Assembly (NCBI GenBank): GCA_000433035.1
Contig: FR890797.1
Span: 1 to 64,000, forward strand
Length of the DNA: 64,000 nucleotides
Source of the DNA: Staphylococcus sp. CAG:324
Lineage (GTDB): Bacteria > Bacillota_I > Bacilli_A > ML615J-28 > CAG-313
Direction of reading: 5' to 3'
The position numbers and the translations under genes were made by a program. The notes beneath the pieces are model-generated. The model did no database searches. It worked only from the letters and a program-made list of their open reading frames with translations, and was not told the origin of the DNA. This document shows positions 34,151 to 43,184 of this stretch, piece after piece (positions within the stretch are counted from its first letter, which is position 1; each line of letters opens with the position of its first letter).

Positions 34151-34547
34151 GCAATTCACTCTCATCAAAAATAAATGGCATCAAATCCCTTACTTTTATC
34201 TCTTTGTATTTCTTATCCAATCTAAACAGTGTAACTTTAGCATCTAAATTCATTAATTCACAAATAACTTGACGACAAGCACCACAAGGATATAAAAAAT
34301 CATTGCTTTTGCCGATTAAAACAAGTTCTTCAATATCATCTTTTTGAAAACCATTTGAATATGTTGCAAAAAGTGCACTTCTTTCTGCGCAATTAGAAAG
34401 ACCATAGGAGGCATTTTCAATATTACTGCCAAGAAAAAAAACACCATTTTTTACAATAACCAAAGCTCCTACTTTAAATTTAGAATATTTTGCATAAGCA
34501 TTTTGATATGCCTTTAGTACCAATTCATATTTTTCTTCTATTTTCAT
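34140..34547 (-). CDS. cdd: Cytidine deaminase
   Basis: This small tetrameric zinc enzyme (135 residues) salvages cytidine and deoxycytidine to uridines. The zinc motif NCAERSALFATY supplies Cys and the catalytic Glu, and PCGACRQVICE the other two Cys; the N-terminal YSKFKVGALV is typical. It lies between ybeY and era; dgkA, which usually separates ybeY and cdd, is absent. Confidence 0.95.
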   Translation of the reverse strand: MKIEEKYELVLKAYQNAYAKYSKFKVGALVIVKNGVFFLGSNIENASYGLSNCAERSALFATYSNGFQKDDIEELVLIGKSNDFLYPCGACRQVICELMNLDAKVTLFRLDKKYKEIKVRDLMPFIFDESELHAK

Positions 34548-34582
34548 ACCATTTTCCTTTTTACTTACTATTAAAATACATC

Positions 34583-35032
34583 CTATCTTGTGATGTGTAA
34601 TTCATTTAAAATTTGATTTTGTAAAGCAATCATTCTTTCTTCTTCTTTTTTTTCTTGATGATCATATCCTAAAAGATGCAAAACTCCATGTGTCATTAAA
34701 AATGCACATTCTCTTAAAAAAGAGTGCCCATATTCTTTTGCTTGTTCAACGATTTTTTCTTTGCATATAAAGACATCACCAAGTTCATATGGCAACTTTT
34801 TATTGTCTTCAACATCAACATAAGCAAAGGAAATTACATCAGTTGGCCGATCAATATGACGATATGTTTGATTAATTTGTTGAATCTTTTCTAAATCAAC
34901 AAAGATATAACTTATCTTGTGTTTCGTCTTTACCTTAAGAAGTTTAGAAGTTTTTTTTAAAATTTTTCTTGCAAGTTTTTTTAAGTCAAAACCAAAATGA
35001 CTATCATCATCTATTATATTGCTTTTTATCAT
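34583..35032 (-). CDS. ybeY: Endoribonuclease YbeY, rRNA maturation factor
   Basis: YbeY processes the 3' end of 16S rRNA and takes part in ribosome quality control. The zinc motif is HGVLHLLGYDH with three His. IQQINQTYRHIDRPTDVISF is the other family signature. ATG at 35032 follows TGAGGAAAT and overlaps the phoH stop by 26 bases. Confidence 0.95.
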   Translation of the reverse strand: MIKSNIIDDDSHFGFDLKKLARKILKKTSKLLKVKTKHKISYIFVDLEKIQQINQTYRHIDRPTDVISFAYVDVEDNKKLPYELGDVFICKEKIVEQAKEYGHSFLRECAFLMTHGVLHLLGYDHQEKKEEERMIALQNQILNELHITR

Positions 35033-36014
35033 ATATTTCCTCATATCGTTCAATAATTTTTGAAACCAATGGATGTCTCATTACATCATGTTTTGTAAAA
35101 TGAATATGTTGAATACCATCAATATGTTGTAAAATTTCAGTTGATTCCAATAAACCACTTTGGGTATGGCTTGGCAAATCCACTTGAGTAATATCTCCTG
35201 TAATAACCATTTTTGAGTGAAATCCCAACCTTGTTATAAACATTTTCATTTGATTGCTTGTTGTATTTTGAGCCTCATCTAAAATTATAAAAGCATTATC
35301 TAAAGTTCTTCCTCGCATATAGGCTAATGGAGCAATTTCAATAACACCTTTTTCAATGAATTTATCAATTGTTTCTTTTCCCATAAATTCATATAAAGCA
35401 TCATAAATAGGAATAAGATAAGGATCAACTTTTTCTTTTAAATCACCAGGTAAAAAACCCAATTTTTCACCAGCTTCAACCGCTGGTCTTGTAATAATAA
35501 TTTTCTTTATTATATTCTTCTTTAGGCAACTTACGGCATATGCAACTGCTAAATACGTTTTACCTGTCCCTGCAGGTCCTGTCACAAAAATAATGTTAGC
35601 CGACTCTAATGCTTCAAGATATCGTTTTTGTGCTAATGTTTTAACAATAATTTGTTTGCTTTCAAAAGTATTTAAAATAATTTTTTTATTTTGGTAAAAA
35701 CCCTTTATTCTATCCTCAATCACATCATCATTATTGCCATCCATAAAAAGCATAATGATATGAATGATATCCCTTTCTTCAAGATCAATACCAATCTTTA
35801 AAAGCCAAAGAATTGTTCCTAAAATTCTTTTCGTTTTCGTATATAATTCCAAATTTTCTCTCAATATAACTTCATCTATTGTGATAGCACCGCTAATATG
35901 ATTTAATTTAATTTTTAATTCATCAGATATTAATTCAAGATATCGGTTATTTGGTCCCAAAAATTTTTTTTCAAGTTCAATATTGTCAAATTGCAAGATT
36001 ATTTGAAATGCCAT
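35007..36014 (-). CDS. phoH: PhoH-family ATPase
   Basis: This cytosolic P-loop ATPase is related to the SF1 helicase core and is linked by context to RNA metabolism. Walker A is GPAGTGKTYLAVAYA, Walker B AFIILDEAQNTT, with VRGRTL-like YMRGRTLDNAF and KMVITGDITQVDLP. Length (335) fits. It heads the phoH-ybeY-cdd-era-yqzL-recO unit, in which reading frames overlap or nearly touch. Confidence 0.95.
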   Translation of the reverse strand: MAFQIILQFDNIELEKKFLGPNNRYLELISDELKIKLNHISGAITIDEVILRENLELYTKTKRILGTILWLLKIGIDLEERDIIHIIMLFMDGNNDDVIEDRIKGFYQNKKIILNTFESKQIIVKTLAQKRYLEALESANIIFVTGPAGTGKTYLAVAYAVSCLKKNIIKKIIITRPAVEAGEKLGFLPGDLKEKVDPYLIPIYDALYEFMGKETIDKFIEKGVIEIAPLAYMRGRTLDNAFIILDEAQNTTSNQMKMFITRLGFHSKMVITGDITQVDLPSHTQSGLLESTEILQHIDGIQHIHFTKHDVMRHPLVSKIIERYEEIYDKKQYNR

Positions 36015-36103
36015 TTCATCACCATTCTTTCAAATATATTATACCAAAAAATTAGAAAAATATAAAGTGATTAACTAATTAGAATAAATTTATATCAAAT
36101 ACA

Positions 36104-36153
36104 TTGACAATGTAACATTGTTATGATAAAATATTTTTGCGTAACAATGTTAC
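36104..36153 (+). promoter_or_regulatory. Promoter and paired operators of the yhbD-bactofilin unit
   Basis: TTGACA (36104-36109), a 17-base spacer and TAAAAT (36127-36132) form a good sigma-A promoter. The interrupted palindrome GTAAC-ATT-GTTAT lies inside the spacer (36112-36124), and GTAAC-AAT-GTTAC lies just past the start region (36141-36153), 29 bases apart. The pair suggests an operator for the MerR-like regulator encoded next, acting on its own promoter. Confidence 0.72.
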
Positions 36154-36166
36154 AGAAAGGAGCAAT

Positions 36167-36775
36167 ATGATTTCAAAAAAAGATCTATTAATTCAAACGA
36201 ATATCTCATATGGTCAATTATATCGATGGAAACGCGAGGGATTAATTCCAGAAGAATGGTTTGTAAAAACCAGTACACAAACAGGTCAAGAAACTTTTTT
36301 TGATGAAGATTTAATTATTCCAAGAATTAATAAAATTTTGGATTTGAAAGACGAATTTTCAATTGATGATATTAAAAATATTTTAAATCCTAAACCTAGC
36401 GATATTGTTTTTTCGATTCAAAAACTAAAAGAACTCAATTGTTTTGATGAAAAAATAATAAAAAAACTTGTCGATAAAACCACAGACTTAAACGTAAACG
36501 AAGCAGTGATTTTATATGCTTTATCCAAAGCAAGACAAGATATTGATAAATATTTTTATAAAATAAAATTTGATTTAACGCTCAGTGATTTTAAAAATTT
36601 TGATTTTGCCAATGCTAAAATGGCCTTAGTTTCTAAAAAACGTGAAGGATATATCATCTTCTACAATGATTCACTCATCGCATCAGACAATGAACTAGAA
36701 ATCAAATTTTATAATCTAAAAGATCTTGAACAAGAACTTTTAGAAATTATCAAAAAAGCATCTTATAAAAATTAG
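36167..36775 (+). CDS. yhbD: YhbD-like MerR-type DNA-binding regulator (DUF4004)
   Basis: The N-terminal 70 residues form a MerR-like winged helix: SKKDLLIQTNISYGQLYRWK, then REGLIPEEWFVK. It resembles Bacillus YhbD. The rest is an uncharacterised effector or oligomerisation domain. ATG at 36167 follows AAAGGAGC; an upstream TTG frame overlaps the operator. The bactofilin gene begins 11 bases after it, the same pairing as yhbD-yhbE/F in Bacillus, so it probably controls bactofilin expression through the upstream palindromes. Confidence 0.82.
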   Translation: MISKKDLLIQTNISYGQLYRWKREGLIPEEWFVKTSTQTGQETFFDEDLIIPRINKILDLKDEFSIDDIKNILNPKPSDIVFSIQKLKELNCFDEKIIKKLVDKTTDLNVNEAVILYALSKARQDIDKYFYKIKFDLTLSDFKNFDFANAKMALVSKKREGYIIFYNDSLIASDNELEIKFYNLKDLEQELLEIIKKASYKN

Positions 36776-36785
36776 GAGGAAAAAT

Positions 36786-37472
36786 ATGGAAGATTTAAAA
36801 ATTGCTGGATATGGGAAAGCAAATGGTGGAAATTTTAACAAAATTGTTATCAATGGTTATGGTGAAATTTTTGAAAGTGCCATTTGCAAAGATTTTTACG
36901 GAACTGGAACAGCTAAAATTCATGGACAATTGGCCACAGGTTCTTTGAAATATACAGGTGATACCTTCATTGAAAATCACTTAACTGCTAATTCTATTGA
37001 TATGACAGGAAAATTAGATATTAAAGGAGATGTGAATTCTCCTATTATTTCAATATGTGGAGATATGAATATTCTTGGCAATTGCAAAGGAGAAAATATT
37101 AAAATTACAGGTACAATAAATAGTTATGGTAATATAACATGTGAGAATTTTAAAGCCAATGGAACAGTAACAATTAAAGAAGAATTATGCGCGGAAAATG
37201 TTGATATCAAAAGTTGTGTAATTGATATTAATGAAATCCATGCCACCAAAGTTATCATTACTAAACCTTTTACATTAGGCATCAGAAAAAAAAGAATTAA
37301 TATTAATGAAATTGAATGCACTACCATTGAAGCTGAACTCCTTAATTGCAAAAAATTATGTGCTCACCATGTTAAATTATCCAAAAATTGTGTAGTAGAT
37401 AGTCTAGAATATAGTGGTGATCTAGAATTAGAAGATGGATGCATGATTAAAGAATTAATTAAAATTGCATAA
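36786..37472 (+). CDS. Bactofilin-family polymer-forming protein (YhbE/YhbF-like)
   Basis: The 228-residue protein is a string of short beta-helix turns rich in Gly, Ile and Asn (YGKANGGNFNKIVING, GDMNILGNCKGENIKITG, GNITCENFKANGTVTI). This is the architecture of bactofilins, which polymerise without nucleotide into filaments used in cell shape, motility or envelope scaffolding. There is no signal peptide or membrane segment. The twelve-odd cysteines are unusual for a cytosolic scaffold. It is cotranscribed with yhbD and ends in a strong hairpin. Confidence 0.85.
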   Translation: MEDLKIAGYGKANGGNFNKIVINGYGEIFESAICKDFYGTGTAKIHGQLATGSLKYTGDTFIENHLTANSIDMTGKLDIKGDVNSPIISICGDMNILGNCKGENIKITGTINSYGNITCENFKANGTVTIKEELCAENVDIKSCVIDINEIHATKVIITKPFTLGIRKKRININEIECTTIEAELLNCKKLCAHHVKLSKNCVVDSLEYSGDLELEDGCMIKELIKIA

Positions 37473-37504
37473 AAATAGTTATGGACTAAACCATAACTAT
37501 TTTT
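37471..37504. terminator. Bidirectional terminator after the bactofilin gene
   Basis: Fourteen-base arms (37471-37484 and 37491-37504) with a 6-base loop lie between convergent genes; stop codons of both genes fall within it. Confidence 0.88.
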
Positions 37505-38139
37505 TTTATTTGCTCATCATATTCTGTATCGCTATTAACAAGTTTAAAAATTTTTACGCTACTATCACCCCTAAATTTAGGGTGAGGAAAATCACATAAA
37601 TAGATTTTAACCATATCATCATCGACTTTATAAGTTAAATCCATACTACCATCAAATAGATAATATTTATTTTTATATTCAATAACAATTTCAATTAATT
37701 TCCTTTCATTTTCATATGATAATATTGCGCCATAGTAGATCTTAAAAATATTATCGTATTTGTTTAGTAAAAAAAAGTATAAATTGATTGATAATAAAAA
37801 ACTCACATTTGTAAAATATTCCATATGAAAAGTTTTATTGAAATGAATAATAATAAATTCTTTTTTATATATCACTTTTTCAATTACACCAATATTTAGA
37901 TAGCCTTTCAATATTTCAAAAAAATTCTGTAATTTTTTATAATCAATTAAATTAATATGAATAATTCCCGTTGTATCACGAAAATAACTAATCTCTGGAT
38001 TACATATTATTTTTTTTACAAGATAATTCCAAATGAATGGGTATTTTTTTTGATATTGGTACGAATATTCTAAAAATTTCTCATCTGTTTTAGATTTTTC
38101 AATCCACATTAAAGAATAATTATTTCCCATAATATACAA
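37486..38139 (-). CDS. Hypothetical protein, about 217 residues
   Basis: I do not recognise this family. The protein is rich in Tyr, Phe, Ile and Lys, with alternating patterns suggesting a mixed alpha/beta fold (IIHINLIDYKKLQNFFEIL, EFIIIHFNK, KLIEIVIEYKNKYYLFDG). It has no clear membrane segment or catalytic motif. TTG at 38139 lies six bases after GAGGTG; ATG at 38130 is the alternative. It follows RNase J's neighbourhood on the same strand but is separated from it by its own start region. Confidence 0.65.
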   Translation of the reverse strand: MYIMGNNYSLMWIEKSKTDEKFLEYSYQYQKKYPFIWNYLVKKIICNPEISYFRDTTGIIHINLIDYKKLQNFFEILKGYLNIGVIEKVIYKKEFIIIHFNKTFHMEYFTNVSFLLSINLYFFLLNKYDNIFKIYYGAILSYENERKLIEIVIEYKNKYYLFDGSMDLTYKVDDDMVKIYLCDFPHPKFRGDSSVKIFKLVNSDTEYDEQIKKIVMV

Positions 38140-38184
38140 AAAAATCACCTCATATAAATCTATGAAATGATTTTTATTTTAGAA

Positions 38185-39858
38185 CTATTTATTCACATCA
38201 ATTAAAGTACAAATGACTACCGGTCGATGTTTTGTAAGCCGCATTACAAGTTTTGCTACTTCTTCTTCAGCAATCTTACTTGTTTCTTCGGTAGAAAAGC
38301 GCTTTTTCACTAAACTATTGTTCACCATTCTAGTCAAAAGTTCCGCTATCTTTTTATCTAATTCATTGTAGTCTAACTTGTATGAAAAACCTTTTGTAAT
38401 TGAACTCGGAACAGAAATGACTTTACGAAGCCTACTATCATAATTGACTGTCAAAATAATGACCCCTTCTTCTGCTAGTATTTCACGATCATGAATAATT
38501 TCCTCATTGACATTTCCTAGAAGTGAACCATCAACAAAAATATCACCCGTATAAACTTTATCCCGATTGCCTTTTTCACCATGAATAAAATGAACAATTT
38601 CACCATTTTCCAATAAAATAATTTGTTCATCCTTATATCCAGCATCCTTAGCCACTAGATATTGTTCATACATATGACGATATTCACCTTTAATGGGAAT
38701 AATATAGGCAGGTTTTAACATTGAATATAGTAATTTTAAATCTTCTTTATTAGCATGAGAACTACGTAAAATTTTTTTATCAAAAATTACAATGTTAGTA
38801 TCATAACGATAAAGCGTGTTTAGGGAATTGATTGCATATTTTTCAGTGCCCGGTACAGGAGGACACATCATGATAACGGTGTCAGTTGGCATTAGTTTAA
38901 TAAATTTATCTTCTCCTAAAGCCATTCTTACCAAAAGACTATAGGGTTCATTGCGAACACCTGTAACAATAACAACCAAATTGTTATCTAAATTTTGTAA
39001 CTTTTCATCTGTCATTGGTTCCAATCGTACAAATTTATTTGCTGGAATTGCTAAATAATTAGAGGTAATCGCAACATCAACAATTTTTTCTGATTTTCTA
39101 CCAATCATTGCAATCTTTTTCCCCATTTCAATTGACAGATTCACAACTTTTTGAATTCTACTTAAATCTGAAGAATATGCGGAAATAATGATTCTTCCCT
39201 TCATATTGAGCAAAATATTTTTATAACTATGTTCCAAAAGAGAATCGTTTTTAATTCGATCAATTGCTCCAGAACCAATACTTTCTGTAAGCAATGCCAA
39301 AACTTTTTTCTTACTGAGATCAATAATTTTATCAAATGATGTTTGATACTTTCCATAATTCGTAGGTCCAAAATTAAAATCCGTACAATATACAATTGAA
39401 CCATCTTTAGTATGAATAGCAATACCAACTGATTCGGGAATACTATGACTCGTATTGAAAAAAGAGACACTAACATCGCCAAAACCTAAAACTTTATTTT
39501 CATTGATTCTAAACAACTTAAAATGTTTAATGTTCATCTTGTTATCAGAAAGTAAATTTTCAATTAAACTGATTGTAAAATGCGTTCCGTAAATTCTAGT
39601 AGGAATTTGTTTCAATAAATAAGGCAAGGCATTTATGTGATCCTCATGGCCATGAGAAACAAATACTCCTTCAATGCGATCTTTATTTTCCACTAAATAA
39701 GTCATATCCGCAATTACTGCATCAACTCCATACATATCAATATCGGGATACTTCAAACCAGCATCTAAAATGAAAATGTGTTCATCTACTTCAACAATAT
39801 ACATATTTTTGCCATTTTCACCTAATCCGCCCAGTGCAAAAACTTTAATATTTGCCAT
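38185..39858 (-). CDS. rnjA: Ribonuclease J
   Basis: RNase J is a 5'-3' exonuclease and endonuclease central to Bacillota mRNA decay. The metallo-beta-lactamase motifs are SHGHEDHINALPYL (two-zinc site), NTSHSIPESVGIAI, YCTDFNFGPT and, in the beta-CASP domain, IPIKGEYRHMYEQY. Length 557 is normal. ATG at 39858 (MANIKVFALGGLGENGKN) follows AAGGAGG; a longer frame to 39909 is unlikely. Only one RNase J is in the window, so J1 versus J2 is not decided. Confidence 0.95.
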   Translation of the reverse strand: MANIKVFALGGLGENGKNMYIVEVDEHIFILDAGLKYPDIDMYGVDAVIADMTYLVENKDRIEGVFVSHGHEDHINALPYLLKQIPTRIYGTHFTISLIENLLSDNKMNIKHFKLFRINENKVLGFGDVSVSFFNTSHSIPESVGIAIHTKDGSIVYCTDFNFGPTNYGKYQTSFDKIIDLSKKKVLALLTESIGSGAIDRIKNDSLLEHSYKNILLNMKGRIIISAYSSDLSRIQKVVNLSIEMGKKIAMIGRKSEKIVDVAITSNYLAIPANKFVRLEPMTDEKLQNLDNNLVVIVTGVRNEPYSLLVRMALGEDKFIKLMPTDTVIMMCPPVPGTEKYAINSLNTLYRYDTNIVIFDKKILRSSHANKEDLKLLYSMLKPAYIIPIKGEYRHMYEQYLVAKDAGYKDEQIILLENGEIVHFIHGEKGNRDKVYTGDIFVDGSLLGNVNEEIIHDREILAEEGVIILTVNYDSRLRKVISVPSSITKGFSYKLDYNELDKKIAELLTRMVNNSLVKKRFSTEETSKIAEEEVAKLVMRLTKHRPVVICTLIDVNK

Positions 39859-39927
39859 AATATCCTCCTTATTATATACTATTATACTAAAAAAAAGGAT
39901 TTCTTGCAAGGGTTTCGTATTTAGATA

Positions 39928-41304
39928 TTATTGATGTTTCCTTTTTTTATAAGGTTTTCTGAAAAGTTGATTTAACAAAGCTTTAAAATTGAATGGGATT
40001 AACGGATACAGATATGGTCTACCAAAACTTTTTAAAAAAGATAAATAAATCAATAATGCGATTAAACTAAAAATTAATCCGTAAACACCAAAGCAAAAGA
40101 CAACAAAAATAATAATTAATTTGGCAATTTTATTAGCAAGACTTAACTCATAACTTGGCGTTATGTATGAACCAATCGCACTAATTGCTCCAAGCAAAAC
40201 GATTTGTTCTGATAAAATATTCATGTTGATTGCCATTTCACCAACAATAACGCCCGCAATAATTCCCATTGAAGTCGATAAAGCATCGGGTGTATGAATA
40301 GAGGCCATTCTAATAAACTCTATGCCTAATTCCATGATTAAAAGCTGAATAAAAATAGCCAAATGATTGTTTTCAACATCAAATATTTTACCTAAATAAC
40401 TGAAATGTAATGATTCATATTGCAACATAGTAAACCAAATAGGTACAGCAAGAAATGATAAAATGATTCCTATAAATCGAATAAAACGCAAATATGAACC
40501 AGAAATCAGTGTTTGTCTAAATTCTTCGGCATGTTGCATATGATCAAAGATAGAAATCGGTCCAAGAATGGCACTAGGTGATGTATCTACAATGATTCCA
40601 AACATTCCTTGATATAAGTGTGAGGCAAAAGTATCTGGCCGTTCTGTATACTTTACAAGTGGATATGGCGTATAAACATTTTTAATCAATAATTCTTCTA
40701 AAGCTTTATCACTCATCGTCAATTCTTCTACTTCAACATCATCAAGACGTTTTTTTATTTGTTCTAAATATTTGGGTTGAACATACCCTTCAATATAAAC
40801 TAATGCAACGTTTGTTTTGCTAATTTTTCCAATTGTATATTTAATTGTCTTAAGTTTGCCACTTTTTACTCTTCGCCTTATAAGACCTATATTAGTCGCA
40901 ATATTTTCAGTAAACCCATCACGGCTACCCCTAACCACTTTTTCACCATCTGGTTCTTCAATACCTCTGGTTGGATAATTTCTGACTTCACTTAAAATAG
41001 CATTTGTATCATCATCAACAAAAATGGCTACATTCCCACTTAAAATAGCATCATATATTAAATAATAATTGTTCTCAGTGGTTGTACTTTCATTTAAGAT
41101 AATTTTAGATATCTGTTCCACTCCCTCATATGAGGAAAAATGATCTAAAGAATATATTATATTAATTATACCTTCACTTTTTATTAAAAAATTTAAAAAA
41201 ATAATTGTATAATGATGATATTTTGTTCGAATTTCTCTGAAAGTAACATCAAACGATTCTTTGTAAGACAAATCCTTTTTGAGTTTTTCAACATAAGAAT
41301 TCAT
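39928..41304 (-). CDS. spoVAF: Stage V sporulation protein AF, GerA-family membrane protein
   Basis: The protein matches SpoVAF/GerAA-type subunits. An N-terminal cytoplasmic domain (SGNVAIFVDDDTNAILSEVR, EEPDGEKVVRGSRDGFTENI, TNIGLIRRRVKSGKLK) is followed by about five membrane helices (280-435) and a basic tail. In Bacillus, SpoVAF forms a complex that modulates the SpoVA calcium-dipicolinate channel during germination. It ends the spoVAC-D-E-F run and starts one base after spoVAE. Confidence 0.94.
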   Translation of the reverse strand: MNSYVEKLKKDLSYKESFDVTFREIRTKYHHYTIIFLNFLIKSEGIINIIYSLDHFSSYEGVEQISKIILNESTTTENNYYLIYDAILSGNVAIFVDDDTNAILSEVRNYPTRGIEEPDGEKVVRGSRDGFTENIATNIGLIRRRVKSGKLKTIKYTIGKISKTNVALVYIEGYVQPKYLEQIKKRLDDVEVEELTMSDKALEELLIKNVYTPYPLVKYTERPDTFASHLYQGMFGIIVDTSPSAILGPISIFDHMQHAEEFRQTLISGSYLRFIRFIGIILSFLAVPIWFTMLQYESLHFSYLGKIFDVENNHLAIFIQLLIMELGIEFIRMASIHTPDALSTSMGIIAGVIVGEMAINMNILSEQIVLLGAISAIGSYITPSYELSLANKIAKLIIIFVVFCFGVYGLIFSLIALLIYLSFLKSFGRPYLYPLIPFNFKALLNQLFRKPYKKRKHQ

Positions 41305-41305
41305 C

Positions 41306-41656
41306 TTAACCTCGTGGCCTACATACTAACGCAATTACAAAAGAAAAGAAAATAGCCGCAGCAATACCACTTGATGTCAAATCAAAAATTCCTGTAAATA
41401 GACCTAAATAATCAGATTGAACTGCTGCTTCAACTGCAGCATGTGTTAATGAATGACCAAAACTAGATATTGGCATTAAAGCACCTGCACCCGCAAATGC
41501 AATAAGTTTATCATATAAATGAAATGCTTCAAAAATAGAACCTAATGTTACAAATATAACAACAATATGTGCAGGTAATAATTTAAATAAATCCATACAT
41601 AATTGTGCCAACAGACAAATTATCCCGCCAACCAAAAAAGCATATAAAAAAATCAT
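41306..41656 (-). CDS. spoVAE: Stage V sporulation protein AE
   Basis: This 116-residue protein has three to four membrane helices with the SpoVAC/E signature GAGALMPISSFGHSLTHAAVE. It forms part of the inner spore membrane channel for dipicolinic acid. ATG at 41656 follows AAAGGAG and overlaps the spoVAD stop by four bases. It corresponds to SpoVAEB of Bacillus; spoVAEA is absent. Confidence 0.94.
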   Translation of the reverse strand: MIFLYAFLVGGIICLLAQLCMDLFKLLPAHIVVIFVTLGSIFEAFHLYDKLIAFAGAGALMPISSFGHSLTHAAVEAAVQSDYLGLFTGIFDLTSSGIAAAIFFSFVIALVCRPRG

Positions 41657-42663
41657 AAATTACTCCTTTCTAAAACAACAGCATGAGCAATTGCGGGAAT
41701 CGTTTCATTTTGCGCAACCATAATTGGATTCATTAACGCTCCTGTTGCTATTAATAAAACTTTATTGTATATTCCTTTTTTCAAACAATCGACAACATAA
41801 CCCATTGCAACTAAGCTAATACATCCACATCCACTTCCTCCTGCAAATACTTCTTGATTTTTAATATCATATAGCATTTTTCCTGCATCATCGTAATTTC
41901 CACCTATAGTATAAGAAAATTCTTTCATAATCTCTATAAAGACCTCAGAACCATACTTTGATAAATCACCAGTCAAGATTAAATCATATTCATCTAATTC
42001 AATTTGAAAATCTTCTAAATGTTGTTTTAATGTCATTGCTGCAGCAGGAGCCATTGTTCGTCCCATATCTTGTGTATCCGAAAGATTTGGATCTACTATT
42101 TTGCCTATTGTTGCCCTTGTAATTTTGATTGCTGAGGGAATATTTGAAATGATGGCAGCACCAGCTCCAGTCGCTGTAGACGTCATTGAATTGGGTTTTT
42201 GACCACCATATTCAGTTGGATATCTAAACTGTCTTTCACTAGTTGAATTGTGACTTGAAGTAATAGTTAAAATATTTTCTCCATATCCGCTATCTACAAG
42301 CATTGATGCAAGTGCAATAGATTGAGTACATGTTGAACAAGCACTATATACCCCCAAATATGGTACATCAAAATCTCTTAGAGCATAATTAGTAATGGCC
42401 AATTGATTATTTAAATCACCTCCAACTACTACTCTAATATCTGTAAATTCAAGTCCTATTTTTTTTAAAGCCAATTGCATTGCATCTTTTTGTAACTGAA
42501 TTTCTGCTTGTTCCCAATTTTCTGTTCTACAATAAGGATCATCATAACTATAATCAAAAAATTCGCCAAGTGGACCTTTTTTTTCTTTGGGTCCTGAAAT
42601 CGCAGCAGATGATCTTAAAAATACCTTGCTAAATTCCACACTACTTTTTCCTCTTGCTATCAT
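41653..42663 (-). CDS. spoVAD: Stage V sporulation protein AD
   Basis: SpoVAD has a thiolase-like fold and binds dipicolinic acid on the outer face of the inner spore membrane. Typical segments are FDYSYDDPYCRTENWEQAE, LGVYSACSTCTQSIALASM, TSTATGAGAAIISN, LILTGDLSKYGSEV and AGGSGCGCISLVAMGY. Length 336 is normal. GGTGATAAC precedes ATG 42663. Confidence 0.96.
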   Translation of the reverse strand: MIARGKSSVEFSKVFLRSSAAISGPKEKKGPLGEFFDYSYDDPYCRTENWEQAEIQLQKDAMQLALKKIGLEFTDIRVVVGGDLNNQLAITNYALRDFDVPYLGVYSACSTCTQSIALASMLVDSGYGENILTITSSHNSTSERQFRYPTEYGGQKPNSMTSTATGAGAAIISNIPSAIKITRATIGKIVDPNLSDTQDMGRTMAPAAAMTLKQHLEDFQIELDEYDLILTGDLSKYGSEVFIEIMKEFSYTIGGNYDDAGKMLYDIKNQEVFAGGSGCGCISLVAMGYVVDCLKKGIYNKVLLIATGALMNPIMVAQNETIPAIAHAVVLERSNL

Positions 42664-42667
42664 GTTA

Positions 42668-43102
42668 TCACCTAAATAAAAAAATAATTGTTCCTATAAC
42701 AAAGGCACTAACTACTCCAGCAACAATTACGGCTCCTGCAAGTTTAAACATATTTGACATAATACCTAAAATAATACCTTCACTCTTGCTTTCTAAAGCA
42801 GCAGATGTCATTGAATTTGAAAATCCTGTAATTGGTATGATAGTTCCTGCACCCGAAAATTGACCAATGCGATCAAAAATACCAAGCCCTGTTAAAATAG
42901 CAGTAACTCCTACGATGACAATATACATCAAACTAGTCGATTTATCCTTTTCAATCCCAATTATATCCTTAAATAACCATAAGATACCTTGAGCTATGAG
43001 ACAAATGGTACCACCAACTAAAAAAGCTTTTACAGCATTTAATAAAATGGGTCTTTTAATCTTTTTTTCATCTAATACTTTTTTAAAAATACGTTTTTCC
43101 AT
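42668..43102 (-). CDS. spoVAC: Stage V sporulation protein AC
   Basis: SpoVAC is the mechanosensitive pore subunit of the dipicolinate channel. After a short basic N-terminus there are four membrane helices and the signature GAGTIIPITGFSNSMTSAALE. ATG at 43102 has AAGGAAG seven bases upstream; the longer frame to 43195 would run through the sigF terminator hairpin and is unlikely. spoVAA and spoVAB, which precede it in Bacillus, are missing, as in many Clostridia. Confidence 0.95.
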   Translation of the reverse strand: MEKRIFKKVLDEKKIKRPILLNAVKAFLVGGTICLIAQGILWLFKDIIGIEKDKSTSLMYIVIVGVTAILTGLGIFDRIGQFSGAGTIIPITGFSNSMTSAALESKSEGIILGIMSNMFKLAGAVIVAGVVSAFVIGTIIFLFR

Positions 43103-43159
43103 TTCAATACTTCCTTTCATGTTTTTATTATTAGTATTTTTTTCCAATATATACAAAAA

Positions 43160-43181
43160 AAGTGAAAATTTAATTTCACTT
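43160..43181 (-). terminator. Terminator between truncated sigF and spoVAC
   Basis: Arms AAGTGAAA (43160-43167) and TTTCACTT (43174-43181) form a hairpin followed by seven T on the minus strand, four bases past the sigF stop. It closes the spoIIA transcript and shows that no coding sequence for sigma regions 3-4 follows. Confidence 0.75.
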
Positions 43182-43184
43182 CTT

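Noticed and set aside
42654..42863. Plus-strand frame opposite spoVAC
   Set aside because: It is antisense to a clear spoVAC gene, and lacks promoter or ribosome site.
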